64,000 nucleotides of DNA from Chrysaora quinquecirrha (Eukaryota > Cnidaria > Scyphozoa > Semaeostomeae > Pelagiidae), in the NCBI GenBank assembly GCA_014526335.1, contig JACTAT010000370.1, positions 236,757 through 300,756 of the forward strand, written 5' to 3'. A program made the translations under genes and the position numbers. Shown here one piece after another: positions 13,279 to 27,689 of this stretch; position 1 is the stretch's first letter, and the number at the start of each line of letters is the position of its first letter. The notes under the pieces were generated by a model. It did no database searches. It worked only from the letters and a program-made list of their open reading frames with translations, and was not told the DNA's origin.

Positions 13279-14737
13279 TTTACTCTATGACTGTTGTTTG
13301 GCTGTAAAGCTGGACAATCGGTCATGAATAACCCTTATAAGAGATAAAAACATCCCTAGTGCTTCTTTACTCTATGACTGCTGTTTGGCTGTAAAGCGGG
13401 ACAATGTGTCATGAATAACTCTTATGATAATAAACATCTTAAGTGCTTCTTTACTCTATGACTGTTGTTTGGCTGTAAAGCTGGACAATCGGTCATGAAT
13501 AACCCTTATAAGAGATAAAAACATCCCTTGTGCTTCATTACTCTATGACAGCTGTTTGGCTGTAAAGCGGAACAATCGGTCATGAATAGCCCTTAAAAGT
13601 GATAAAAAACATCCCAAGTGCTTCTTTTCTCTATGACTGCTGTTTGGGTGTAAAGCTGGACAATCTGTCATGAATATCCCTTAAAAGTGATAAAAAACAT
13701 CCCTAGTGCTTCTTTACTCTATGACTGTTGTTTGGCTGTAAAGCTGGACAATGGGTCATGAATAACCCTTAAAAGTGATAAAATACATCCCAAGTGCTTC
13801 TTTTCTATATGACTGCTGTTTGGGTGTAAAGCTGGACAATCGGTCATGAATAACCCTTAAAAGTGATAAAAACATCCCTAGTGCTTCTTTACTCTATGAC
13901 TGCTGTTTGTCTGTAAAGCGGGACAATCGGTCATGAATAACCCTTTAAAGTGATAAAAACATCCCTAGTGCTTCTTTACTCTATGACTGCTGTTTGGCTG
14001 TAAAGCGGGACAATGTGTCATGAATAACTCTTATGATAAAAAACATCTTAAGTGCTTCTTTACTCTATGACTGTTGTTTGGCTGTAAAGCTGGACAATCG
14101 GTCATGAATAACCCTTATAAGAGATAAAAACATCCCTAGTGCTTCTTTACTCTATGACTGCTGTTTGGCTGTAAAGCGGGACAATGTGTCATGAATAACT
14201 CTTATGATAATAAACATCTTAAGTGCTTCTTTACTCTATGACTGTTGTTTGGCTGTAAAGCTGGACAATCGGTCATGAATAACCCTTATAAGAGATAAAA
14301 ACATCCCTTGTGCTTCATTACTCTATGACAGCTGTTTGGCTGTAAAGCGGAACAATCGGTCATGAATAGCCCTTAAAAGTGATAAAAAACATCCCAAGTG
14401 CTTCTTTTCTCTATGACTGCTGTTTGGGTGTAAAGCTGGACAATCTGTCATGAATATCCCTTAAAAGTGATAAAAAACATCCCTAGTGCTTCTTTACTCT
14501 ATGACTGTTGTTTGGCTGTAAAGCTGGACAATGGGTCATGAATAACCCTTAAAAGTGATAAAATACATCCCAAGTGCTTCTTTTCTATATGACTGCTGTT
14601 TGGGTGTAAAGCTGGACAATCGGTCATGAATAACCCTTAAAAGTGATAAAAACATCCCTAGTGCTTCTTTACTCTATGACTGCTGTTTGTCTGTAAAGCG
14701 GGACAATCGGTCATGAATAACCCTTTAAAGTGATAAA
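13279..14737 (+). repeat. tandem duplication, 780-bp higher-order unit
   Basis: Positions 13,279-13,957 match 14,059-14,737 at an offset of 780 bp (nine monomers). Comparing the two line by line I found no difference over about 679 bp, although neighbouring monomers inside each copy differ at many positions. Markers are ACAATGTGTCATGAATAACT followed by CTTATGATAATAAAC, CTTCATTACTCTATGACAGC and GAATATCCC. The identity stops sharply at both ends, which points to a recent unequal crossover or amplification. Confidence 0.93.
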
Positions 14738-15230
14738 CAACATCCCAAGTGCTTCTCTACACTATGACTGCTGTTTGGCTGTAAAGCGAGACAATTGGTC
14801 ATGAATAAACCTTAGAAGTGATAAAAAACATCCCTATTGCTTCTTTACTCTATGACTGCTGTTTGGCTGTAAAGCGGAACGATCGGTCATGAATAACCCT
14901 TAAAAGTGATAAAAAACATCCCAAGTGCTTCTTTTCTCTATGACTGCTGTTTGGGTGTAAAGCTGGACAATCGGTCATGAATAACCCTTAAAAGTGATAA
15001 AAAACATCCCTAGTGCTTCTTTACTCTATGACTGTTGTTTGGCTGTAAAGCGGGACAATCGGTCAAGAATAACCCTTAAAAGTGATAAAAAACATCTTAA
15101 GTGCTTCTTTTCTCTATGACTGCTGTTTGGGTGTAAAGCTGGACAATCGGTCATGAAAAACCCTTAAAAGTGATAAAAAACATCTTAAGTGCTTCTTTAC
15201 TATATGACTGCTGTTTAGCTGTTAAGCGGG
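14461..15230 (+). repeat. variant block shared with the far right end of the array (left copy)
   Basis: This run of monomers carries a distinctive ordered set of variants: TTTTCTATATGAC, CTGTTTGTCTGTAAAG, CCCTTTAAAGTG, AAACCTTAGAAGTG, GCGGAACGATCGG, CAATCGGTCAAGAATAAC, ACATCTTAAGTGC and TTTACTATATGACTGC. The same variants occur in the same order at about 51,041-51,900. The offset is 36,580 bp at the start and one monomer more at the end. Confidence 0.88.
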
Positions 15231-16973
15231 ACAATCGGTCATGAATAACCCTTAAAAGTGATAAAAAACATTCCTAGTGCTTCTTTACTCTATGACTGCT
15301 GGTTGGGTGTAAAGCTGGACAATCGGTCATGAATAACCCTTAAAAGAGATAAAAAACATCCATAGGGCTTCTTTACTCTATGACTGCTGTTTGGCTGTAA
15401 ATCTGGACAATGGGTCATGAATAACCTTTAAAAGTGATAAAAATTATCCCTAGTGCTTCTTTACTCTATGACTGCTGTTTGGCTGTAAAGCTGGACAATG
15501 GGTCATAAGTAACCCTTGAAAGTGATAAAAAACATCCCTAGTGCATCTTTACTCTATGACTGCTGTTTGGCTGTAAAGCTGGACAATAGGTCATGAATAA
15601 CCCTTAAAAGTGATAAAAAACATCCCTAGTGCTTCTTTACTCTATGACTGCTTTTTGGCTGTAAAGCTGGGCAATCGGTCATGAATAACCCTTGAAAGTG
15701 ATAAAAAACATCCCTAGTGCTTCTTTACTCTATGACCGCTGTCTTGCTGTAAAGCGGGACAATCTGTCATGAATAACCCTTAAAAGTGATCAAAAACATC
15801 CCTAGTGCTTCTTTACTCTATGACTGTTGTTTGGCTGTAAAGCGGGACAATGGGTCATGAGTAGCCCTTAAAAGTGATAAGAAACATCCCTAGTGCTTCT
15901 TTACTCTATGACTGCTGTTTGGCTGTAAAGATGGACAGTCGGTCATGAATAACCCTTAAAAGTGATAAAAAAACATCCCTAGTGCTTCTTTACTCTATGA
16001 CTGCTGTTTTGCTGTAAAACGGGACAATGGGTCATGAATAACCCTTAAAAGTGACAAAAAACATCCCTGGTGCTTCTTTACTCTATGACTGTTGTTTGGC
16101 TGTAAAGTAGGACAATCGGTCATGAATAACTGTTAAAAGTGATAAAAAACGTCCCTAGTGCTTCTTTACTCTATGACTGCTGTTTGGCTGTAAAGCGGGA
16201 CAATCGGTCATCAATAACCCTTAAAAGTTATGAAAAACATCCCTAGTGCTTCTTTACTCTATGACTGCTGTTTGGCTGTAATGCGGGACAATAGGTCATG
16301 AATAACCCTTAAAAGTGATTAAAAGCATCCCTAGTGCTTCTTTACTCTATGACTGTTGTTTGGCTGTAAAGCTGGACAATCCGTCATGAATAACCCTTGA
16401 AAGTGATAAAAAACATCCCTCGTGCTTCTTTATTCTATGACTGCTGTTTAGCTGAAAAGTGGGACAATCGGTCATGAATAACCCTTAAAAGTGATAAAAA
16501 ACATCCCTGGTGCTTCTTTACTCTATGACTGCTTTTTAGCTGTAAAGCGGGACAATCGGTCATGAATAACCCTTAAAAGTGATAAAAAACATCCCTGGTG
16601 CTTCTTTACTCTATGACTGCTGTTTGGCTGTAAAGCGGGACAATCGGTCATGAATAACCCTTAAAAGTGATGAAAAACATCCCGTGTGCTTCTTTACTCT
16701 ATGACTGCTGTTTTGCTGTAAAGCGAGACAATGGGTCATGAATAACCCTTAAAAGTGATAAAAAACATCCCTGGTGCTTGTTTACTCTATGACTGCTGTT
16801 TGGCTGTAAAGCGGGACAATCGGTCATGAATAACCCTTAAAAGTGATAAAAAATATCCCTAGTGCTTCTTTACTCTATGACTGCTGTTTGGCTGTAAAGC
16901 GGGACAATGGGTCATGAATAACCCTTAAAAGTGATAAAAAACATCCCTAGTGCTTCTTTACTCTATGACTGCT

Positions 16974-19900
16974 GTTTGGCTTTCAAGCGGGACAATCGGT
17001 CATGAATAACCCTTAAAAGTGATGAAAAACATCCCTGGTGCTCCTTTACTCTATGACTGCTGTTTAGCTGTAAAGCTGGACAATCGGTCATGAATAACCC
17101 TTAAAAGTGATAAAAAACATCCCTGGTGCTTCTTTACTCTATGACTGCTGTTTAGCTGTAAAGCTGGACAATAGGTCATGAATAGCCCTTAAAAGTGATA
17201 AAAAACATCTCAAGTGCTTCTTTACTCTATGACTGCTGGTTGGCTGTAAAGCGGGACAATCGGTCATGAATAACCCTTAACAGTGATAAAAAACATCCCT
17301 AGTGCTTCTTTGCTCTATGACTGTTGTTTGGCTGTAAAGCTGGACAATCCGTCATGTATAACCCTTGAAAGTGATAAAAAACATCCCTAGTGCTTCTTTA
17401 CTCTATGACTGCTGTTTGGCTTTTAAGCGGGACGATCGGTCATGAATAACCCTTAAAAGTGATGAAAAACATCCCTGGTGCTCCTTTACTCTATGACTGC
17501 TGTTTAGCTGTAAAGCTGGACAATCGGTCATGAATAACCCTTAAAAGTAATGAAAAACATCCCTGGTGCTTGTTTACTCTATGACTGCTGTTTAGCTGTA
17601 AAGCTGGACAATCGGTCATGAATAACCCTTAAAAGTGATAAAAAACATCTCAAGTGCTTCTTTACTCTATGACTGCTGGTTGGCTGTAAAGCGGGACAAT
17701 CGGTCATGAATAACCCTTAAAAGTGATAAAAAACATCCCTAGTGCTTCTTTGCTCTATGACTGTTGTTTGGCTGTAAAGCTGGATAATCCATCATGTATA
17801 ACCCTTGAAAGCGATAAAAAACATCCCTCGTGCTTCTTTATTCTATGACTGCTGTTTAGCTGTAAAGCGGGACAATCGGTCATGAATAACCCTTAAAAGT
17901 GATAAAAAACATCCTTAGTGCTTCTTTACTCTATGACTGCTTTTTAGCTGTAAAGCGGGACAATCGGTCATGAATAACCCTTAAAAGTGATAAAAAACAT
18001 CATTAGTGCTTCTTTACTCTATGACTGCTGTTTGGCTGTAAAGCTGGACAATTGGTCATGAATAACCCTTAAGTGATAAAAAACATCCCTAGTGCTTCTT
18101 TACTCTATGACTGCTGTTTGGCTGTAAAGCGGACAATCGGTCATGAATAACCCTTAAAAGTGATAAAAACATCCCTAGTGCTTCTTTACTTCATGACTGC
18201 TGTTTTGCTGTAAAGCTGGACAATGGGTCATGAATAACCCTTAAAAGTGATGAAAAACATTCCTAGTGCTTCTTTACTCTATGACTGCTGTTTGGCTGTA
18301 AAGCGGGACAATCGGTCATGAATAACCCTTAAATGTGATAAAAAACATCCCTAGTGCTTCTTTACTCTATGACTGTTGTTTGGCTGTAAAGCTGGACAAT
18401 CGGTCATGAATAACCCTTAAAATTGATAAAGACCATCCCAAGTGTTTCTTTACTCTATGACTGCTGTTTGGCTGTAAAGCGGGACAATGGGTCATGAATA
18501 ACCCTTAAAAGTGATAAAAAACATCCCTAGTGCTTATTTACTCTATGACTGCTGTTTGGCTGTAAAGCTGGACAATCGGTCATGAATAACCCTTAAAAGT
18601 GATAAAAAACACCCCTTCTACATCTTTACTCTATGACTGTTGTTTGGCTGTAAAGCTGGACAATCGGTCATGAATAACCCTTAAAAGTGATAAAAACATC
18701 TTAAGTGCTTCTTTACTCTATGGCTGCTGTTTGGCTGTAAAGAGGGACAATCGGTCATGAATAACCCTTAAAAGTTATAAAAAACATCCATAGTGCTTCT
18801 TTACTCTATGACTGCTGTTTGGCTGTAAAGCTGGACAATAGGTCATGAATAACCCTTAAAAGTGATAAAAAACATCCCTAGTGCTTCTTTACTCTATGAC
18901 TGCTGTTTGGCTGTAAAGCTGGACAATCGGTCATGAATAACCCTTAAAAGTGATAAAAAACATCCCTAGTGCTTCTTTACTCTATGACTGCTGTTTGGCT
19001 GTCAAGCGGGACAATCGGTCATGAATAACCCTTAAAAGTGATGAAAAACATCCCTGGTGCTCCTTTACTCTATGACTGCTGTTTAGCTGTAAAGCTGGAC
19101 AATCGGTCATGAATAACCCTTAAAAGTGATAAAAAACATCCCTGGTGCTTCTTTACTCTATGACTGCTGTTTAGCTGTAAAGCTGGACAATCGGTCATGA
19201 ATAACCCTTAAAAGTGATAAAAAACATCTCAAGTGCTTCTTTACTCTATGACTGCTGGTTGGCTGTAAAGCGGGACAATCGGTCATTAATAACCCTTAAC
19301 AGTGATAAAAAACATCCCTAGTGCTTCTTTGCTCTATGACTGTTGTTTGGCTGTAAAGCTGGACAATCCGTCATGTATAACCCTTGAAAGTGATAAAAAA
19401 CATCCCTAGTGCTTCTTTACTCTATGACTGCTGTTTGGCTTTTAAGCCGGACAATCGGTCATGAATAACCCTTAAAAGTGATGAAAAACATCCCTGGTGC
19501 TCCTTTACTCTATGACTGCTGTTTAGCTGTAAAGCTGGACAATCGGTCATGAATAACCCTTAAAAGTAATGAAAAACATCCCTGGTGCTTGTTTACTCTA
19601 TGACTGCTGTTTAGCTGTAAAGCTGGACAATCGGTCATGAATAACCCTTAAAAGTGATAAAAAACATCTCAAGTGCTTCTTTACTCTATGACTGCTGGTT
19701 GGCTGTAAAGCGGGACAATCGGTCATGAATAACCCTTAAAAGTGATAAAAAACATCCCTAGTGCTTCTTTGCTCTATGACTGTTGTTTGGCTGTAAAGCT
19801 GGATAATCCATCATGTATAACCCTTGAAAGCGATAAAAAACATCCCTCGTGCTTCTTTATTCTATGACTGCTGTTTAGCTGTAAAGCGGGACAATCGGTC

Positions 19901-22900
19901 ATGAATAACCCTTAAAAGTGATAAAAAACATCCTTAGTGCTTCTTTACTCTATGACTGCTTTTTAGCTGTAAAGCGGGACAATCGGTCATGAATAACCCT
20001 TAAAAGTGATAAAAAACATCATTAGTGCTTCTTTACTCTATGACTGCTGTTTGGCTGTAAAGCTGGACAATTGGTCATGAATAACCCTTAAGTGATAAAA
20101 AACATCCCTAGTGCTTCTTTACTCTATGACTGCTGGTTGGCTGTAAAGATGGACAATCGGTCATGAATAACCCTTAAAAGTGATAAAAACATCCCTAGTG
20201 CTTCTTTACTTCATGACTGCTGTTTTGCTGTAAAGCTGGACAATGGGTCATGAATAACCCTTAAAAGTGATGAAAAACATTCCTAGTGCTTCTTTACTCT
20301 ATGACTGCTGTTTGGCTGTAAAGCGGGACAATCGGTCATGAATAACCCTTAAATGTGATAAAAAACATCCCTAGTGCTTCTTTACTCTATGACTGTTGTT
20401 TGGCTGTAAAGCTGGACAATCGGTCATGAATAACCCTTAAAATTGATAAAGACCATCCCAAGTGTTTCTTTACTCTATGACTGCTGTTTGGCTGTAAAGC
20501 GGGACAATGGGTCATGAATAACCCTTAAAAGTGATAAAAAACATCCCTAGTGCTTATTTACTCTATGACTGCTGTTTGGCTGTAAAGCTGGACAATCGGT
20601 CATGAATAACCCTTAAAAGTGATAAAAAACACCCCTTCTACATCTTTACTCTATGACTGTTGTTTGGCTGTAAAGCTGGACAATCGGTCATGAATAACCC
20701 TTAAAAGTGATAAAAACATCTTAAGTGCTTCTTTACTCTATGGCTGCTGTTTGGCTGTAAAGAGGGACAATCGGTCATGAATAACCCTTAAAAGTTATAA
20801 AAAACATCCATAGTGCTTCTTTACTCTATGACTGCTGTTTGGCTGTAAAGCTGGACAATAGGTCATGAATAACCCTTAAAAGTGATAAAAAACATCCCAA
20901 GTGCTTCTTTACTCTATGACTGCTGTTGGCTGTAAAGCTGGACAATAGGTCATGAATAACCCTTAAATGTGATAAAAAACATCCCTAGTGCTTCATTACT
21001 CTATGACTGCTGTTTGGCTTTCAAGCGGGACAATCGGTCATGAATAACCCTTAAAAGTGATGAAAAACATCCCTGGTGCTCCTTTACTCTATGACTGCTG
21101 TTTAGCTGTAAAGCTGGACAATCGGTCATGAATAACCCTTAAAAGTGATAAAAAACATCCCTGGTGCTTCTTTACTCTATGACTGCTGTTTGGCTGTAAA
21201 GCTGGACAATCGGTCATGAATAACCCTTAAAAGTGATAAAAACATCTCTAGTGCTTCTTTACTCTATGACTGCTGGTTGGCTGTAAAGCGGGACAATCGG
21301 TCATTAATAACCCTTAACAGTGATAAAAAACATCCCTAGTGCTTCTTTGCTCTATGACTGTTGTTTGGCTGTAAAGCTGGACAATCCGTCATGTATAACC
21401 CTTGAAAGTGATAAAAAACATCCCTAGTGCTTCTTTACTCTATGACTGCTGTTTGGCTTTTAAGCCGGACAATCGGTCATGAATAACCCTTAAAAGTGAT
21501 GAAAAACATCCCTGGTGCTCCTTTACTCTATGACTGCTGTTTAGCTGTAAAGCTTGACAATCGGTCATGAATAACCCTTAAAAGTGATAAAAAACATCCC
21601 TGGTGCTTCTTTACTCTATGACTGCTGTTTAGCTGTAAAGCTGGACAATCGGTCATGAATAACCCTTAAAAGTGATAAAAAACATCTCAAGTGCTTCTTT
21701 ACTCTATGACTGCTGGTTGGCTGTAAAGCGGGACAATCGGTCATGAATAACCCTTAAAAGTGATAAAAAACATCCCTAGTGCTTCTTTGCTCTATGACTG
21801 TTGTTTGGCTGTAAAGCTGGATAATCCATCATGTATAACCCTTGAAAGCGATAAAAAACATCCCTCGTGCTTCTTTATTCTATGACTGCTGTTTAGCTGT
21901 AAAGCGGGACAATCGGTCATGAATAACCCTTAAAAGTGATAAAAAACATCCTTAGTGCTTCTTTACTCTATGACTGCTTTTTAGCTGTAAAGCGGGACAA
22001 TCGGTCATAAATAACCCTTAAAAGTGATAAAAAACATCCCTAGTGCTTCTTTACTCTATGACTGCTGGTTGGCTGTAAAGATGGACAATCGGTCATGAAT
22101 AACCCTTAAAAGTGATAAAAACACCCCTAGTGCTTCTTTACTCCATGACTGCTGTTTTGCTGTAAAGCTGGACAATGGGTCATGAATAACCCTTAAAAGT
22201 GATGAAAAACATTCCTAGTGCTTCTTTACTCTATGACTGCTGTTTGGCTGTAAAGCGGGACAATCGGTCATGAATAACCCTTAAAAGTGATAAAAAACAT
22301 CCCTAGTGCTTCTTTACTCTATGACTGTTGTTTGGCTGTAAAGCTGGACAATCGGTCATGAATAACCCTTAAAAGTGATAAAAAACATCCCTAGTGCTTA
22401 TTTACTCTATGACTGCTGTTTGGCTGTAAAGCTGGACAATCGGTCATGAATAACCCTCAAAAGTGATAAAAAACATCCCTAGTGCTTCTTTACTCTATGA
22501 CTGCTGGTTGGCTGTAAAGATGGACAATCGGTCATGAATAACCCTTAAAAGTGATAAAAACATCCCTAGTGCTTCTTTACTCCATGACTGCTGTTTTGCT
22601 GTAAAGCTGGACAATGGGTCATGAATAACCCTTAAAAGTGATGAAAAACATTCCTAGTGCTTCTTTACTCTATGACTGCTGTTTGGCTGTAAAGCGGGAC
22701 AATCGGTCATGAATAACCCTTAAAAGTGATAAAAAACATCCCTATTGCTTCTCTACTCTATGACTATTGTTTGGATGTAAAGCGGGACAATCGGTCATGA
22801 ATAACCCTTAAAAGTGATAAAAAACATCCCAAGTGCTTCTCTGCTCTATGACTGCTGTTTGGCTGTTAAGCTGGACAATGGGTCATGAATAACCCTTAAA

Positions 22901-25600
22901 AGTGATAAAAACATCCCTAGTGCTTCTTTACTCTATGACTGCTGTTTGGCTGTAAAGCGGGACAATCGGTCATGAATAACCCTTAAAAGTGATAAAAACA
23001 TCCCTAGTGCTTCTTTACTCTATGACTGCTGTTTGGCTGTAAAGCTGGACAATCGGTCATGAATAACCCTTAAAAGTGATAAAAACATCCCTGGTGCTTC
23101 TTTACTCTATGACTGCTGTTTAGCTGTAAAGCTGGACAATCGGTCATGAATAACCCTTAAAAGTGATAAAAAACATCTCAAGTGCTTCTTTACTCTATGA
23201 CTGCTGGTTGGCTGTAAAGCGGGACAATCGGTCATGAATAACCCTTAAAAGTGATAAAAAACATCCCTAGTGCTTCTTTGCTCTATGACTGTTGTTTGGC
23301 TGTAAAGCTGGACAATCCGTCATGTATAACCCTTGAAAGTGATAAAAAACATCCCTAGTGCTTCTTTACTCTATGACTGCTGTTTGGCTTTTAAGCGGGA
23401 CAATCGGTCATGAATAACCCTTAAAAGTGATGAAAAACATCCCTGGTGCTTCTTTACTCTATGACTGCTGTTTGGCTTTTAAGCGGGACGATCGGTCATG
23501 AATAACCCTTAAAAGTGATGAAAAACATCCCTGGTGCTCCTTTACTCTATGACTGCTGTTTAGCTGTAAAGCTGGACAATCGGTCATGAATAACCCTTAA
23601 AAGTGATAAAAACATCCCTAGTGCTTCTTTACTCTATGACTGCTGTTTGGCTGTAAAGCGGGACAATCGGTCATGAATAACCCTTAAAAGTGATAAAAAC
23701 ATCCCTAGTGCTTCTTTACTCTATGACTGTTGTTTGGCTGTAAAGCTGGACAATCGGTCATGAATAACCCTTAAAAGTGATAAAAACATCCCTAGTGCTT
23801 CTTTACTCTATGACTGCTGTTTAGCTGTAAAGCGGGACAATCGGTCATGAATAACCCTTAAAAGTGATAAAAAACATCCTTAGTGCTTCTTTACTCTATG
23901 ACTGCTTTTTAGCTGTAAAGCGGGACAATCGGTCATAAATAACCCTTAAAAGTGATAAAAAACATCCCTAGTGCTTCTTTACTCTATGACTGCTGGTTGG
24001 CTGTAAAGATGGACAATCGGTCATGAATAACCCTTAAAAGTGATAAAAACACCCCTAGTGCTTCTTTACTCCATGACTGCTGTTTTGCTGTAAAGCTGGA
24101 CAATGGGTCATGAATAACCCTTAAAAGTGATGAAAAACATTCCTAGTGCTTCTTTACTCTATGACTGCTGTTTGGCTGTAAAGCGGGACAATCGGTCATG
24201 AATAACCCTTAAAAGTGATAAAAAACATCCCTAGTGCTTCTTTACTCTATGACTGTTGTTTGGCTGTAAAGCTGGACAATCGGTCATGAATAACCCTTAA
24301 AAGTGATAAAAAACATCCCTAGTGCTTATTTACTCTATGACTGCTGTTTGGCTGTAAAGCTGGACAATCGGTCATGAATAACCCTTAAAAGTGATAAAAA
24401 CATCCCTAGTGCTTCTTTACTCTATGACTGCTGTTTGGCTGTAAAGATGGACAATCGGTCATGAATAACCCTTAAAAGTGATAAAAACATCCCTAGTGCT
24501 TCTTTACTCCATGACTGCTGTTTTGCTGTAAAGCTGGACAATGGGTCATGAATAACCCTTAAAAGTGATAAAAACATCCCTAGTGCTTCTTTACTCTATG
24601 ACTGCTGTTTGGCTGTAAAGCGGGACAATCGGTCATGAATAACCCTTAAAAGTGATAAAAAACATCCCTATTGCTTCTCTACTCTATGACTATTGTTTGG
24701 ATGTAAAGCGGGACAATCGGTCATGAATAACCCTTAAAAGTGATAAAAAACATCCCAAGTGCTTCTCTGCTCTATGACTGCTGTTTGGCTGTTAAGCTGG
24801 ACAATGGGTCATGAATAACCCTTAAAAGTGATGAAAAACATCCCTAGTGCTTCTTTACTCTATGACTGCTGTTTGGCTGTGAAGCGGGACAATCGGTCAT
24901 GAATAACCCTTAAAAGTGATAAAAAACATCCCTAGTGTTTCTTTACTCTATGACTGTTGTTTGGCTGTAAAGCTGGACAATCGGTCATGAATAACCCTTA
25001 AAAGTGATAAAAACATTCCTAGTGCTTCTTTACTCTATGATTGCTGTTTGGCTGTAAAGATGGACAATCGGTCATGAATAACCCTTGAAAGTGATAAAAA
25101 ACATCCCTAGTGCTTCTTCACTCTATGACTGCTGTTTGGCTGTAAAGCTGGGCAATCGGTCATGAATAACCCTTGAAAGTGATAAAAAACATCCCTAGTG
25201 CTTCTTTACTCTATGACTGTTGTTTGGCTGTAAAGCTGGACAATCCGTCATGTATAACCCTTGAAAGTGATAAAAAACATCCCTAGTGCTTCTTTACTCT
25301 ATGACTGCTGTTTGGCTGTAAAGCGGGACAATCGGTCATGAAAAACTCTTAAAAGTGATAAAAAACATCCCTAGTGCTTCTTTACTCTATGACTGCTGTT
25401 TAGCTGTAAAGCTGGACAATCGGTCATGAATAACCCTTAAAAGTAATGAAAAACATCCCTGGTGCTTGTTTACTCTATGACCGCTGTCTTGCTGTAAAGC
25501 GGGACAATCTGTCATGAATAACCCTTAAAACTGATAAAGAACATCCCAAGTGTTTCTTTACTGTATGACTGCTGTTTGGCTGTAAAGCGGGACAATGGGT
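16974..25600 (+). repeat. ~2.02-kb higher-order repeat (23-mer, then 22-mer)
   Basis: A rare monomer variant with GGACAATCCGTCATGTATAA recurs at 17,342, 19,361, 21,379, 23,310 and 25,238, at spacings of 2,019, 2,018, 1,931 and 1,928 bp, which equal 23, 23, 22 and 22 monomers. A second marker, GGATAATCCATCATG, recurs at 17,782, 19,801 and 21,819 (2,019 and 2,018 bp apart). Further ordered markers in the copies are GGCTTTTAAGC, GTGCTCCTTTACTC, CCTTAAGTGATAAAAAACA, ACACCCCTTCTACATC and GACTATTGTTTGGATG. The first two periods agree almost base for base; later copies have lost or swapped monomers. A related but not identical marker at 16,373 may be an older version. Confidence 0.92.
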
Positions 25601-27689
25601 CATGAATAACCCTTAAAAGTGATAAAAAACATCCCTAGTGCTTCTTTACTCTATGACTGCTGTTTGGCTGTAAAGCTGGACAATCGGTCATGAATAACCC
25701 TTAAAAGTGATAAAAAACACCCCTTCTACATCTTTACTCTATGACTGTTGTTTGGCTGTAAAGCGGGACAATCGGTCATGAATAACACTTAAAAGTGATA
25801 AAAAACACCCCTAGCGCTTCTTTACTCTATGTCGTTGTTTGGCTGTAAAGCGGGACAATCGGTCACGAATAACCCATAAAAGTGATAAAAAAAATCCCTA
25901 GTGCTTCTTTACTCTATGACTTTAGTTTTGCTGTAAAGCGGGACAATCGGTGAAGAATACCCATTAAAAGTGATTAAAAACTTCCCTGATTCTTTTTTAC
26001 TGTTGTTTGGCTGTAAAGCGGAACAATCGGTCATGAATAACCCTTAAAACTGATAAAAAACATTCCTAGTGGTTCTTTACTCTATGACTGCTGTTTGGCT
26101 GTAAAGCGGACAATCGGTCATGAATAACCCTTAAAAGTGATAAAAACATCCCTAGTGCTTCTTTACTCTATGACTGTTGTTTGGCTGTAAAGCGGAACAA
26201 TCGGTCATGAATAACCCTTAAAACTGATAAAAAACATTCCTAGTGGTTCTTTACTCTATGACTGCTGTTTGGCTGTAAAGCGGGACAATCGGTCATGAAT
26301 AACCCTTAAAAGTGATAAAAAACATCCCTAGTGCTTCTTTACTCTATGACTGCTGTTTGGCTGTAAAGCGGGACAATCGCTCATGAATAACCCTTGAAAG
26401 TGTTAAAAAACATCCATAGTGCTTCTTTACTCTGTGACTGCTGTTTGGCTGTAAAGCGGGACAATCGGTCATGAATAACCCTTGAAAGTGATAAAAAACA
26501 TCCATAGTGCTTCTTTTCTCTATGACTGCTGTTTGGCTGTAAAGCGGGACAATCGGTCGTGAAAAACCCTTAAAAGTGATAAAAAACATCCCCAGTGCTT
26601 CTTTACTCTATGACTGCAGTTTGGCTGTAAAGCGCGACAATCGATCATGAATAACCCTTAAAAGTGATAAAAAACATCATTAGTGCTTCTTTACTCAATG
26701 ACTGCTGTTTGGCTGTAAAGCGGGACAATCGGCCATGAATAACCCTTAAAAGTGATAAAAAACATCCCTAGTGCTTTTTTACTCTATGTCTGCTGTTTGG
26801 CTGTAAAGCGGGACAATCGGTCATGAATAACCCTTGAAAGTGATAAAAAACATCCATAGTGCTTCTTTACTCTGTGACTGCTGTTTGGCTGTAAAGCTGG
26901 ACAATCGGTCGTGAAAAACCCTTAAAAGTGATTAAAAACATCCCTAGTGCTTCTTTACTCTATGATTGCTGTTTGGCTGTAAAGCGGGACAATCGGTCAT
27001 GAATAACCCTTAAAAGTGATAAAAAACATCATTAGTGCTTCTTTACTCTATGACTGCTATTTGGCTTTAGAGCGGGACAATCGGTCATGAATAACCCTTA
27101 AAAGTGATAAAAAACATCCCTAGTGCTTCTTTACTCTATGTCTGCTGTTTGGCTGTAAAGCGGGACAATCGGTCATGAATAACCATTAAAAGTGATAAAA
27201 AACATCCATAGTGCTTCTTTACTCTATGACTGCTGTTTGGCTGTAAAACGGGACAATCGGTCGTGAAAAACCCTTAAAAGTGATAAAAAACATCCATAGT
27301 GCTTCTTTACTCTATGACTGGATGTTTGGCTGTAAAGCGCGACAATCGGTCATGAATAACCCTTAAAAGTGATAAAAAACATCCCTAGTGCTTCTTTACT
27401 CTATGACTGTTGTTTGGCTGTAAAGCGGGACAATTGGTCATGAATAACCCTTAAAAGTGATAAAAAACATCCCTAGTCCTTCTTTACACTATGACTGCTG
27501 TTTGGCTGTAAAGCGGGACAATCGGTCATGAAAAACTCTTAAAAGTGATAAAAAACATCCCTAGTGCTTCTTTACTCAATGACTGCTGTTTGGCTGTAAA
27601 GCGGGACAATTAGTCATGAATAACCCTTAACAGTGATAAAAAAACATCCCTAGTGCTTCTTTTCTCTATGACTGCTGTTTGGCTGTAAA

